A stretch of DNA of 20,452 nt, from positions 1 through 20,452 of the forward strand of contig CAYUVY010000015.1 of NCBI GenBank assembly GCA_964448465.1. Direction: 5' to 3'. Positions 1 to 6,872 of this stretch are shown in pieces. The notes under the pieces are model-generated. The model saw only the letters and a list, made by a program, of their open reading frames with translations, was not told the origin of the DNA and made no database searches. A program made the position numbers and the translations under genes. Each line of letters begins with the position of its first letter. Position 1 is the first letter of the stretch. The stretch is from CAYTYZ01 sp964448465. GTDB taxonomy: Bacteria > Patescibacteriota > Microgenomatia > UBA12405.

Positions 1-191
1 TGGTGATGGTAGATATTGGAGTAGAAAGAACTGCTATGCTGGAAGCTAAGGGCAAGGGGATTCCCATTGTGGCCCTTACGGATACAGACGTAAACCCGTT
101 TTTGGTGGATTACTGTATTCCGGTCAACGACGATTCCCCCAAAAGTGTGGCTTTAATTGTGGAAGAATTAGGTAAAGCACTTAGTAAGTAG
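1..191 (+). CDS. rpsB: 30S ribosomal protein S2 (uS2), 3' end only
   Basis: This is the C-terminal part of ribosomal protein S2, a small-subunit protein near the head-body junction that helps dock S1-like factors. The gene is cut by the left edge and the open frame runs from base 3 (or earlier) to a TAG at 189-191. The visible residues match the end of the family: VMVDIGVER followed by EAKGKGIPIVALTDTDVNP and IPVNDDSPKSV, corresponding to the family blocks around 'IPvvaivDTN.dP' and 'IPgNDDa.rS'. It is followed 51 bases later by tsf, the usual rpsB-tsf order. Identity is secure from the last 62 residues. The apparent internal ATG near base 6 is not a start; it lies inside the truncated gene. 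Confidence 0.95.
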   Translation, partial: VMVDIGVERTAMLEAKGKGIPIVALTDTDVNPFLVDYCIPVNDDSPKSVALIVEELGKALSK

Positions 192-213
192 TCCTTCGAC
201 TTTCGCTCAGGAC
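191..213. repeat. Short interspersed hairpin repeat after rpsB
   Basis: The segment begins GTCCTTCGAC and ends GCTCAGGAC, with terminal GTCCT/AGGAC arms of 5 bp. It overlaps the last base of the rpsB stop codon and is followed by a T-rich stretch at 218-225. It resembles the 'TTCGACT..GCTCAGGAC' class of small repeats that I recall as common in many bacterial intergenic gaps. It may attenuate transcription between rpsB and tsf, but the stem is weak. Only one copy is in this window, so repeat status rests on recall. Confidence 0.4.
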
Positions 214-242
214 ACAAATTTTTTATATATTTAAAAAAATTT

Positions 243-701
243 ATGGATCAAAAAAAACTAATACAACAAGTTAAAGAGTTGCGCGAAGAGCTGGGATTAG
301 GAATAATGGATATTAAGGCGGCTTTGGAACAAACAGATGGAGATGTAGCTAAGACCAAAGAACTATTAAAAGAAAAAACCAAAGCTGCAGCAGCAAAGCG
401 TGCGGACAAAGAAACCCACCAGGGATTGGTAGCAACTTATACCCATTTTACGGGTAAAATGGCGGCCATGGTGCAAATACTGTGTGAGACAGATTTTGTG
501 GCCAAGGGGGATAAGTTTATTCAACTTTCTAAAGACATATGCTCGCAGGTGGCAGCAACCAATCCAGAAACAGTGGAAAAATTGATGGAAGAGGATTTTG
601 TGAAAGATCCGACTCGTAAAGTGAAAGATCTGGTTAGTGAATTGTCGGGCACAGTGGGAGAAAACATTAAGATTGGGAAATTTGCCAGATTGGAAATATA
701 A
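243..701 (+). CDS. tsf: Elongation factor Ts, short form
   Basis: EF-Ts is the guanine nucleotide exchange factor that regenerates EF-Tu-GTP in translation. Residues 1-50 form the UBA-like N-terminal domain, with LREELGLGIMDIKAALEQ and GDVAKTKELLKEK matching the family block 'LR..TGaGmmDcKkAL...gD...A...LR.kG'. TDFVAKGDKF at 83-92 is the EF-Ts core signature that inserts next to the EF-Tu nucleotide site. The end VGENIKIGKFARLEI matches the conserved 'iGENi.irRf' block. At 152 residues it is far shorter than the E. coli type (about 280) and shorter than the compact Thermus type; the second half of the core and the coiled coil are missing. No Shine-Dalgarno is seen. A TATATT at 226-231 would give a leader of only a few bases. 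Confidence 0.95.
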   Translation: MDQKKLIQQVKELREELGLGIMDIKAALEQTDGDVAKTKELLKEKTKAAAAKRADKETHQGLVATYTHFTGKMAAMVQILCETDFVAKGDKFIQLSKDICSQVAATNPETVEKLMEEDFVKDPTRKVKDLVSELSGTVGENIKIGKFARLEI

Positions 702-709
702 TTAATTAC

Positions 710-773
710 GTCATGCTGAACTTGTTTCAGCATCAGAGATAAAGTAGGGATCCTGAAATAAATTCAGGATGAC
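710..773. repeat. Paired palindromic repeat, copy 1
   Basis: Two 25-base units lie in inverted orientation. Unit A (710-734) starts GTCATGCTGAA, has CTTGT as loop, and ends TTCAGCATC. Unit B (749-773) starts GATCCTGAA, has a loop around ATAAA, and ends TTCAGGATGAC. Each unit folds on itself with an 8-9 bp stem, and the outer GTCAT/ATGAC ends also pair. A second locus of the same design is at 12800-12850, and a single degenerate unit is inside the gene at 8049. This is the repeat type that translates as ILKQVQDD in one frame. It fills most of the gap between tsf and frr. Confidence 0.8.
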
Positions 774-787
774 AGGATATCTAATTT

Positions 788-819
788 GTAGAGACGGACG
801 TAGCGCGCTACGTCTCTAC
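788..819. repeat. GTAGAGAC palindrome, copy 1
   Basis: An inverted repeat of which the right arm is CGCTACGTCTCTAC and the left arm is its complement interrupted by 4 extra bases (GTAGAGAC, then GGAC, then GTAGCG). It is nearly identical to the perfect 28-bp palindrome at 2537-2564. It lies between the paired repeat at 710-773 and the frr promoter. There is no T-run, so it is not an obvious terminator. Confidence 0.75.
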
Positions 820-838
820 GGAAGCAAGCATGACATGC

Positions 839-844
839 TAAAAT
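839..844 (+). promoter_or_regulatory. Candidate -10 box for frr (leaderless)
   Basis: TAAAAT matches the TATAAT consensus at 5 of 6 positions and ends 7 bases before the frr ATG, so transcription would begin at or next to the start codon. No Shine-Dalgarno precedes the gene and no clear -35 is visible. The same geometry recurs at several other genes here, which raises confidence. Confidence 0.45.
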
Positions 845-851
845 TAGGCAT

Positions 852-1409
852 ATGCTAAACATAAACCAAGTAAAAACAGAGATGGAAAAGGCGATTGCGA
901 TTTTTGTGCAAGATAGTTCCACTATTCGTACTGGGCGAGCTACGCCTGCTATGATTGAAAATGTTTTGGTTTCAATTTCCACCTATGAGGGGCAAAAAAT
1001 GAAATTGGTGGAGCTGGGAAGTATTAGTACTAGTGACGTGAGAACTCTGGTATTTCAACCTTGGGATACGGCACTGCTTAGAGAAATTAGTAATGGGATT
1101 GCGGCGGCCAATATTGGGATGAACCCGATTGTGGATGGACAAATAATTAGGATGAGTCTGCCACCGATGACAGTGGAACAACGCGAGGATTATATAAAAT
1201 TATTGGGCAGAAAATTGGAGGGAGCCAGGGGAATTATTAGAGATATGCGGGCCAGATTCAGAAAAACTTTACAGGATGCCAAACAAGCCAAAAACATTTC
1301 CGAAAACGAGTTTAAAGCGGACGAAGAACTATTGCAAAAAACTACGGATGAATATATGGCCAAGATGGAAGAAATAAGTAAGAAGAAAGAAGTAGAGATA
1401 CGAGGGTAG
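852..1409 (+). CDS. frr: Ribosome recycling factor
   Basis: RRF works with EF-G to split the post-termination ribosome. The 185-residue length is normal for the family. Diagnostic segments are MEKAIAIFVQDSSTIRTGRATPAMIENV near the N-terminus (family 'M.kai..l...l..iRtGRA.P.ll'; key residues R-T-G-R-A near 26-30), the LPPMTVEQREDYIKLLGRKLEGAR region in the middle, and a C-terminal helix ending KKKEVEI. The start at 852 gives the standard N-terminus. pyrH, which commonly lies between tsf and frr, is not here. The next gene, rseP, begins 22 bases downstream. Confidence 0.97.
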   Translation: MLNINQVKTEMEKAIAIFVQDSSTIRTGRATPAMIENVLVSISTYEGQKMKLVELGSISTSDVRTLVFQPWDTALLREISNGIAAANIGMNPIVDGQIIRMSLPPMTVEQREDYIKLLGRKLEGARGIIRDMRARFRKTLQDAKQAKNISENEFKADEELLQKTTDEYMAKMEEISKKKEVEIRG

Positions 1410-1419
1410 GAATGTTTGG

Positions 1420-1425
1420 TATGAT
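1420..1425 (+). promoter_or_regulatory. Candidate -10 box for rseP (leaderless)
   Basis: TATGAT (5 of 6 to consensus) ends 6 bases before the rseP ATG, just after the frr stop. No Shine-Dalgarno is present. It would let rseP be transcribed independently of frr as a leaderless message. Confidence 0.45.
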
Positions 1426-1431
1426 AGAGAC

Positions 1432-2499
1432 ATGGATTTGTTAATTTTTTTAATTGCACTATCAGTTTTGGTGATGTGGCACGAGTTAGGGCATTTTTTG
1501 GCGGCAAAGAAAGTGGGGATAAAAGTTGAAGAATTTGGCTTAGGATTGCCACCTAGGGCTTGGAGCAAAAAGATTGGGGAAACGATTTGGTCATTAAACT
1601 GGTTGCCAATTGGTGGATTTGTGAGGATGTTTGGGGAAGATCCGCACGTGAATAATTCGGAGGCTAAACACATGGGTAGCCGGGCTTTTGTGAACAAAAA
1701 ACCATGGCAAAAGTTTATTGTGGTAATAGGTGGAGTATTTATGAATGTAGTCATGGCCATTGGGATTTTTGCAATTGTTTATAAATTTACGGGTATACCG
1801 GTAGAAGTAAAACAAGTGATGGTGACAGATGTGGTCAAAGGATCTCCTGCCCAGTTGGCTGGAATTGAAAAAGATGATGTAATTTCTATGGTAGGACCAG
1901 TGATTATCACTAAACCAAGTGAACTAACGGAAGAAGTGGCTAAATACAAAGGTAAAAAAGTTATGCTACTAACCGAGCGTGGAGAAAAAATAATTGAGAG
2001 GGAAGTGGAAGTTAGAGCTAATCCGCCAGCGGGCCAAGGAGCCATGGGCATTGCCATAGGTAATACAAAAATGGAGAAAATTGCCTGGTGGGAAGTGCAC
2101 AAAAGTATTTGGGCAGGACTAAAAGAATCCTATTATTGGGCAAAAATTATCTTTGAAGGTTTGAGCAAGATGATAAGTCAGGCATTTAGTGGTAAGGTGC
2201 CGGCAGATGTAACTGGACCAATTGGCATGTATCAGGCCACTAGCTCGATTCGCAAAGAATTTGGGATGCTGGCTTTGCTGCATTTCTTTGGAATTATTTC
2301 GGTAAATCTAGCGGTAGTAAACATCTTGCCTTTTCCGGCACTAGATGGTGGACGACTAATTTTTGTAATTTATGAATGGGTGACGAAGAAAAAACCGAAT
2401 CCAGAGTGGGAGACGAGAATACATAGTGCAGGAATGATATTTTTGTTGGGATTGATTTTGGTGATTGCAGTAGGGGATGTGTTGAAGCTAGTACGATAG
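1432..2499 (+). CDS. rseP: RseP-type site-2 zinc intramembrane metalloprotease with PDZ domain
   Basis: This M50-family membrane protease cuts substrates within the bilayer, classically anti-sigma factors or leftover signal peptides. The zinc motif HELGH is at residues 17-21 in the first membrane helix. The family's third-helix motif reads NILPFPALDGG at 297-307, with D305 as the third zinc ligand. Between them are a second helix (about 95-118) and a PDZ-like domain (about 125-205, with VKGSPAQLAGIEKDDVI). A final helix is near 333-350. The length of 355 fits the RseP/RasP class with one PDZ. Its place after rpsB-tsf-frr is the common bacterial arrangement, though the intervening lipid genes (uppS, cdsA, dxr) are absent. 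No anti-sigma factor is in the window, so the substrate is unknown. Confidence 0.92.
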   Translation: MDLLIFLIALSVLVMWHELGHFLAAKKVGIKVEEFGLGLPPRAWSKKIGETIWSLNWLPIGGFVRMFGEDPHVNNSEAKHMGSRAFVNKKPWQKFIVVIGGVFMNVVMAIGIFAIVYKFTGIPVEVKQVMVTDVVKGSPAQLAGIEKDDVISMVGPVIITKPSELTEEVAKYKGKKVMLLTERGEKIIEREVEVRANPPAGQGAMGIAIGNTKMEKIAWWEVHKSIWAGLKESYYWAKIIFEGLSKMISQAFSGKVPADVTGPIGMYQATSSIRKEFGMLALLHFFGIISVNLAVVNILPFPALDGGRLIFVIYEWVTKKKPNPEWETRIHSAGMIFLLGLILVIAVGDVLKLVR

Positions 2500-2501
2500 A
2501 G

Positions 2502-2527
2502 CTTTAGAACGGTAGATCTTTAGAACG
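2502..2527. repeat. 10-bp direct repeat after rseP
   Basis: CTTTAGAACG occurs at 2502-2511 and again at 2518-2527, starting 3 bases after the rseP stop. Spacing between copies is 6 bases. No function is evident. Confidence 0.6.
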
Positions 2528-2536
2528 TTTGTTTGG

Positions 2537-2564
2537 GTAGAGACGTAGCATGCTACGTCTCTAC
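2537..2564. repeat. GTAGAGAC palindrome, copy 2 (perfect)
   Basis: A perfect 28-bp palindrome: left arm GTAGAGACGTAGCA, right arm TGCTACGTCTCTAC, no loop. It is the intact form of the repeat at 788-819. It sits between the convergent ends of rseP (+) and the glycoside hydrolase (minus). It could act as a bidirectional terminator by position, but it has no flanking T-run on either strand. The same sequence in two gaps argues for an interspersed repeat first. Confidence 0.85.
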
Positions 2565-2573
2565 GAGTTGTCT

Positions 2574-3950
2574 TTATGGCAACGGGGAGAGAGTCAGAAG
2601 TACCGCAGAGTTGGGTTCGAGGAAAATTTGTTGAGAATAGGTGGAGCTGGAAACAGTTAGAGGAACAACCCGAGTTTGGGGGTCAAGATAGGTCTTGGTA
2701 GAAAGCTGATAAGACCCAGGAGTTAGATTATCAAAGGTAACGGGTACGGTTTCGGAATGTTGGTTATTTTGGTCGTAGTTAACAAGGAGCACTTGAATAG
2801 CTTGTCCATTTTTACTGGCCAGAGAGGTAACCCAACTACCATCTCCAGAAGTAGCCAATCGATTGCCAGTAAGTTGGTTTAAAAACTGCAAAGCAAGATA
2901 GCGAGGCTTGGGGTTGGCACCATTTAGAGGATGGGAAATTAGACCCCAGCCAAGAGAACCATTGGGGCGGGCAGAGGGTCCATCGACAATTTCAAAAGAA
3001 AATAATTTGTGAATTTTGCCGGCTAGTTGGGTAGAAAGAGAAAGTAGGTGAATACCGGAAAGGGAATTGTCGTACCATAAATCGGGTTCGGAATTGGGAC
3101 CGGTTTCGGAAACAATTCTTTCGATATTAAAATATTGGGGATAAGCAGTAAGTAGTTTATTGAGTTTTTCCAGATTATCCAGATAAGGTTGAATATTTTT
3201 GCCATATTGGTGCCAGGAGATGAAGTCTAGGCGTAAATTATTTTGGGAGGCTGTTTTGAAAAGGGACTTAAACCAATTTTCGTAAAAACCAGTAGTGGCA
3301 GGTCCACCGACTTTAAAAGAGGCAGAACCAGCACCGGCAACTACCGCTTTAGTACTAATAGTATAAAGCTGGGCATAGCTGGGTGATTTTTCGGCTTTCC
3401 AGCCACCAAATAGGTCTGGTTCGTTGTAGACCTCATAGTAGATATCAGAAATATTTAAGTCTTGAGAATAATGCTTGGCGGTGGTCTGAACCAGGTTACC
3501 CCACTCGGACCAATTGCTGGGCTCGCCGGCTACTTGACCGTTTTGACTGAGACTGGCGGGAACATAGGAAATTGAGAGCATGGGCTTGGCTCCAGTTTGC
3601 AAAATACTTTGGACATATTGATCTAATTTGGAAAAATCGTAGTTGCCGGGGGATTTGTAAACACCATAGTAATCATAAAGATGGTCGATGCGAATTAGCT
3701 TGGGATTGAGTTCGGCAACTTTTTTTTCTAGGCCTAAAAGCATGTTTTGGGGTTCTTCGCCGCCTTGGGCCAGGTTTTGCCAAAGACTAGAGGGCAGGGG
3801 ACCTTGAACTTTTTGAGTGTCGATAACAATATTGGCGGGAGTACCACTGGCAGAAGAGCGTAAGTCGAGGGCAAACTTAGTGGCAGCCAAAGTTGCGGGG
3901 ATAGCGGCCAGTAATAATATTGTCTTTTTTAGATTGTGAGCAGAGGACAT
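2574..3950 (-). CDS. Membrane-anchored or secreted glycoside hydrolase, clan GH-A (GH39-like)
   Basis: A retaining TIM-barrel glycosidase by its motifs. With the start at 3950 (458 residues) the protein has a hydrophobic helix at about 10-25, then DLRSSASG. NEPDL at 176-180 carries the acid/base Glu (E177). SWHQY with H247 is in a late barrel strand, and VSETGPN with E282 is the likely nucleophile. The C-terminal 80 residues look like a beta-sandwich, as in GH39 and related xylosidases. Substrate is not predictable; arabinosidase, xylosidase or another exo-activity is possible. A longer frame reaches 4013, but I chose 3950 because the signal helix then sits at the N-terminus and a TACTAT box ends 6 bases upstream. 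It is divergent from the cohesin-dockerin operon yet has no dockerin itself. Confidence 0.8.
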   Translation of the reverse strand: MSSAHNLKKTILLLAAIPATLAATKFALDLRSSASGTPANIVIDTQKVQGPLPSSLWQNLAQGGEEPQNMLLGLEKKVAELNPKLIRIDHLYDYYGVYKSPGNYDFSKLDQYVQSILQTGAKPMLSISYVPASLSQNGQVAGEPSNWSEWGNLVQTTAKHYSQDLNISDIYYEVYNEPDLFGGWKAEKSPSYAQLYTISTKAVVAGAGSASFKVGGPATTGFYENWFKSLFKTASQNNLRLDFISWHQYGKNIQPYLDNLEKLNKLLTAYPQYFNIERIVSETGPNSEPDLWYDNSLSGIHLLSLSTQLAGKIHKLFSFEIVDGPSARPNGSLGWGLISHPLNGANPKPRYLALQFLNQLTGNRLATSGDGSWVTSLASKNGQAIQVLLVNYDQNNQHSETVPVTFDNLTPGSYQLSTKTYLDPQTRVVPLTVSSSTYSQQIFLEPNSAVLLTLSPLP

Positions 3951-3956
3951 ATCTAA

Positions 3957-3962
3957 ATAGTA
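3957..3962 (-). promoter_or_regulatory. Candidate -10 box for the glycoside hydrolase
   Basis: On the minus strand this reads TACTAT and ends 6 bases before the ATG at 3950, the same spacing as at rseP, nadK and htrA. The match to TATAAT is 4 of 6, so support comes mainly from position. Confidence 0.3.
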
Positions 3963-4043
3963 TGGGTAAAAGTTACGCTTGTAAACAACTGACTGCTTGA
4001 CTAGGTGTGTCAAATATATTTAACTGATATTAGTATCGTTATT

Positions 4044-4049
4044 TATATT
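4044..4049 (+). promoter_or_regulatory. Candidate -10 box for the cohesin-dockerin operon
   Basis: TATATT (5 of 6 to consensus) lies in the AT-rich divergent region shared with the glycoside hydrolase. It overlaps the TTG at 4049 and ends 8 bases before a GTG at 4058, so if it is used the first gene would start at 4058 as a leaderless message. An upstream TTGACT at 3997-4002 is too far away to be its -35. Confidence 0.3.
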
Positions 4050-6871
4050 TGCTCAAAGTGACTAAACAAATAAAACAAACAGTATCAAAGTTATCGTATT
4101 TCTATCAAATAGGTTTAGTCCAGATTCCGGTAATTTTAGGATTGGCCTTGATGTTGGTGGCCTTACCCTTGGTTTCCAAGGTTGCGCAACAGAGTCAAGA
4201 GACACGAAGTAAGGCAACTGTTACAACAAAGTGTTGTGTAGGAAACTGTGCGGGTCAGTGTATGAACACTGAAGGGTCTTGTTCATATCCTTATACTGTC
4301 AGTTGTGGAACTGTATCTACAAGTTGTGATTGCTTGGGAGTTGGCACAGTTTGTAGTGGGGACACTTTTAATGATACCTGTGGAAACCGCGTCTGTCGTG
4401 GTACAAAAAATTGTTCTCCTCCAACTAATACTCCTGCCCCTAACCCAACAAGCCCACCTGCTTGTGTCAGTACAGGATGTGAAGCTAGTTATAATGTTTG
4501 TGCAGGCCAATCTTATGCTGATAATTGTGGTAATTCTTGCGGATATGGAAGCAAAAACTGTACTAGTTTTGCCTGTGACACTGGACAAACCCAATGTGAT
4601 GGTTTATATAAAGTAAGAGTTTGCAAGAGTGATCGTTCTGGTTGGATATCTACTGACTGTCAAGTTGGAAATACTTGTTCAGCTGGTTTGTGTAAACCAG
4701 TCCCCACTGTGACACCGCTTCCAACTAATACTCCCACCCCAACTCCTGTTTGTTCTTCGGGATCATTTAATCCTACTACTGGTGACTGTGACACCGTGCC
4801 ACTAACCCCAACACCGACCCCAACGCCATTGTCTATAAATAGTCTGCCAGCAGTATGTGGTGGTAGCTTTTTTGCTGAAGGTAGCCTTTGTGCATCTGAC
4901 CTTGCCAACCCGAATAATAATTTCTGTGATTGTTGTCAATACGGAGTAGAGAGGTTGGTTAAAAATGCCTTGTTGAGGTCCTGTAGACGAGCTCCTAGTA
5001 ATATTCCTACGCCAACATTAACATCTTTACTTGGTTCATGTGCTAACGAAAAGACTGGTTATGTTTGCAAAGGTAGTACGAGTGCTTATTGTGAGTCACA
5101 AGGCATTGGTGTAAAGGTTTGGGTGCCTGCAAATGAGGTTAATTGTGGAGCTTTGGGTTGTAATTCTGCCACAGGGCTATGTAATAGTCATGGTGATCTT
5201 GCTGACGGAACTCCTTGTGATGGGATAGGATTACCTTCTTGTGGTAGTTGTGCAAATAGTTGGTACAGTGATTTTGCAGCGCATTTTTGTGGGCCCAGAC
5301 CAACGCCGACTAATTTGTCGAATTGTGATGCCTCGGCAACGTCATGTAGGACAGCTTGTATTTATCCAGAATCAGAGGTTAGTGGTAGCTGTGCTTTTAC
5401 AGGTATAAATAATTTGCCGTATACTGGTGTTTGTTGTACTGACAGATATGTTGCCCCGACACCGATTATTCCAACCGGAAGGACTTGTTGGACTAAGGGT
5501 GGAGAAGATACTTGTAATACTTGTCCAAATGGTTCGGGCGTGTCTAATTCAGACTGTACAACTTCGGTTACTTGCACAGCAACAGAAAAGAAGTGTTACG
5601 AATCTGTCCCTTCAAGTACTCCTACTCCAGGTGCACAAACATGTACTGGTGGGAAGATATGGAGTGATCCGCTAAACACTGGAACAAATAGCTGTAATTG
5701 TCCAGCCGGACAATTTTGGACAAATCCTGACGGTACTCAAAATTATTCCTGTAACAGTCCGTCAAATCCATGTGATGGTTGGTGGTATAAATTGTGGCAC
5801 GAGACAGAATGTGCAGACACACCTTCTCCAACAGCCACACCGGCAGCTTCACAAACTTGTGTAAATAATTGTTTGGCAACGGGTAATGAACTAGCCCAAT
5901 GTAATGCACAATGTAATCCAAATTCGGGTTGTACTTGTGATGAAAATGCTGCTGTACATATCTGTAAAAATACATATTTTACAAATACATGTGGCTTGCA
6001 AAATGCCTGTCATGGTTCAAAAGAGTGTGGCGAACCGACTTTGGCTGCTACACCCACAACCTATAGAACTGGTTTGACTGCAACTTCGACGCCTGTAGCG
6101 GGATTGCCACCAGGACCAAAGCCTCCGACACCAACTTTGCCAGTTTCACCTTCAGGGGCGCCACCAGCACCTCCTGCACCTCCAACTGGCGGTGGAAGCA
6201 ATACACCTGCTTGTACCTACAATACTTTGCAAGCTAGAGTACAAATTAATCCAACCAACGAGCTAGTAGCCTCCAAGACTATTAGACTTGGAGAAACACT
6301 GGACATTACCTGTACCAAAAATGGTGAAGGCACCTTGGCCGACGCAACCAAAACTAGTATGAAAGCCGTTCACTCAGATGGGACAACTAAGACATGGGCA
6401 AATGTGAGTAAGGTTATGCCTTGGACTCCAGAAAAGGTGGGTAACTGGACAGTCTCTTGTTCGGAAAATGCCTGTGGTAAACAATCGGACACCACAGTAG
6501 TGACAGTATTGGCAGCTGATGCAGCTGTATCATGCAAAACTTGTTCACAACTAAGTTGTTATAAAAATCCAACAACGAACGCGTATAAATGGTTTGGAAT
6601 TGGCTATCAATGGGCTGGATATATCCAGACAGTGGCTGATACAGAATGTACAACCAGGTCTATGCCAAAGCCAAATTGGCAAGGAAAGGCAATGGGTGAT
6701 GCAAACTGCGATGGACGAGTCAACGGTGAGGATTATTCTCTTTGGGCTACAGAATTTAGAATGAAGAATGCGGCAAATACTATTAGTTCAACTTGGGAAG
6801 CAGACTTTAATTGTAGTGGCAAAGTAGACAATGCGGATTACTTGTTGTGGTGGACAAAGTACAACCAATAA
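4049..6871 (+). CDS. Giant cysteine-rich surface protein with C-terminal dockerin
   Basis: No named family is recognised over most of its length. A membrane helix (about 22-43) is followed by SQETRSKA, then a long extracellular part with about 80 cysteines in 940 residues, split by Pro/Thr linkers (PTPTPTP near 253-260, proline-rich 681-712). A cysteine repeat of the form C-x-G-x-x-[FY]-x-[DN]-x-C-G ending G-[ST]-K-x-C occurs at 102-122, 151-171 and, more loosely, 639-660. Residues 720-825 look like an Ig-like beta domain. Residues 883-940 are a dockerin: calcium loops D884-N886-D888-D895 and D919-N921-S923-D930, with a cysteine at the same place in each loop (C887, C922). The start is TTG; a GTG at 4058 is an alternative. 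It is first in a five-gene operon, its stop one base from the next ATG. Role inferred: dockerin-bearing cell-surface structure or adhesin. Confidence 0.85.
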   Translation: MLKVTKQIKQTVSKLSYFYQIGLVQIPVILGLALMLVALPLVSKVAQQSQETRSKATVTTKCCVGNCAGQCMNTEGSCSYPYTVSCGTVSTSCDCLGVGTVCSGDTFNDTCGNRVCRGTKNCSPPTNTPAPNPTSPPACVSTGCEASYNVCAGQSYADNCGNSCGYGSKNCTSFACDTGQTQCDGLYKVRVCKSDRSGWISTDCQVGNTCSAGLCKPVPTVTPLPTNTPTPTPVCSSGSFNPTTGDCDTVPLTPTPTPTPLSINSLPAVCGGSFFAEGSLCASDLANPNNNFCDCCQYGVERLVKNALLRSCRRAPSNIPTPTLTSLLGSCANEKTGYVCKGSTSAYCESQGIGVKVWVPANEVNCGALGCNSATGLCNSHGDLADGTPCDGIGLPSCGSCANSWYSDFAAHFCGPRPTPTNLSNCDASATSCRTACIYPESEVSGSCAFTGINNLPYTGVCCTDRYVAPTPIIPTGRTCWTKGGEDTCNTCPNGSGVSNSDCTTSVTCTATEKKCYESVPSSTPTPGAQTCTGGKIWSDPLNTGTNSCNCPAGQFWTNPDGTQNYSCNSPSNPCDGWWYKLWHETECADTPSPTATPAASQTCVNNCLATGNELAQCNAQCNPNSGCTCDENAAVHICKNTYFTNTCGLQNACHGSKECGEPTLAATPTTYRTGLTATSTPVAGLPPGPKPPTPTLPVSPSGAPPAPPAPPTGGGSNTPACTYNTLQARVQINPTNELVASKTIRLGETLDITCTKNGEGTLADATKTSMKAVHSDGTTKTWANVSKVMPWTPEKVGNWTVSCSENACGKQSDTTVVTVLAADAAVSCKTCSQLSCYKNPTTNAYKWFGIGYQWAGYIQTVADTECTTRSMPKPNWQGKAMGDANCDGRVNGEDYSLWATEFRMKNAANTISSTWEADFNCSGKVDNADYLLWWTKYNQ

Positions 6872-6872
6872 T

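Noticed and set aside
191..225. Strong Rho-independent terminator after rpsB
   Set aside because: The stem has only 5 sure pairs with a 13-base loop; it is kept as a repeat only.
1190..1760. Minus-strand frames opposite frr and rseP
   Set aside because: They are shadows of two clearly identified genes; the translations are low-complexity and unrelated to any family.
3951..4013. Longer N-terminus of the glycoside hydrolase
   Set aside because: It would add 21 residues before the signal helix and run through the probable promoter region.
4283..5975. Several long open frames antisense to, or out of frame with, the cysteine-rich gene (minus 4283-4594, 4660-4908, 5362-5577, 5622-5975; plus 4305-4616, 5427-5675)
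   Set aside because: They arise from the biased TGT/ACA/CCA codons of the real gene, show no family motifs and have no start signals.
6831..6872. Upstream in-frame ATG for the cohesin/dockerin protein
   Set aside because: It lies within the dockerin codons of the preceding gene and would put 14 odd residues before the signal helix; ATG 6873 fits better.
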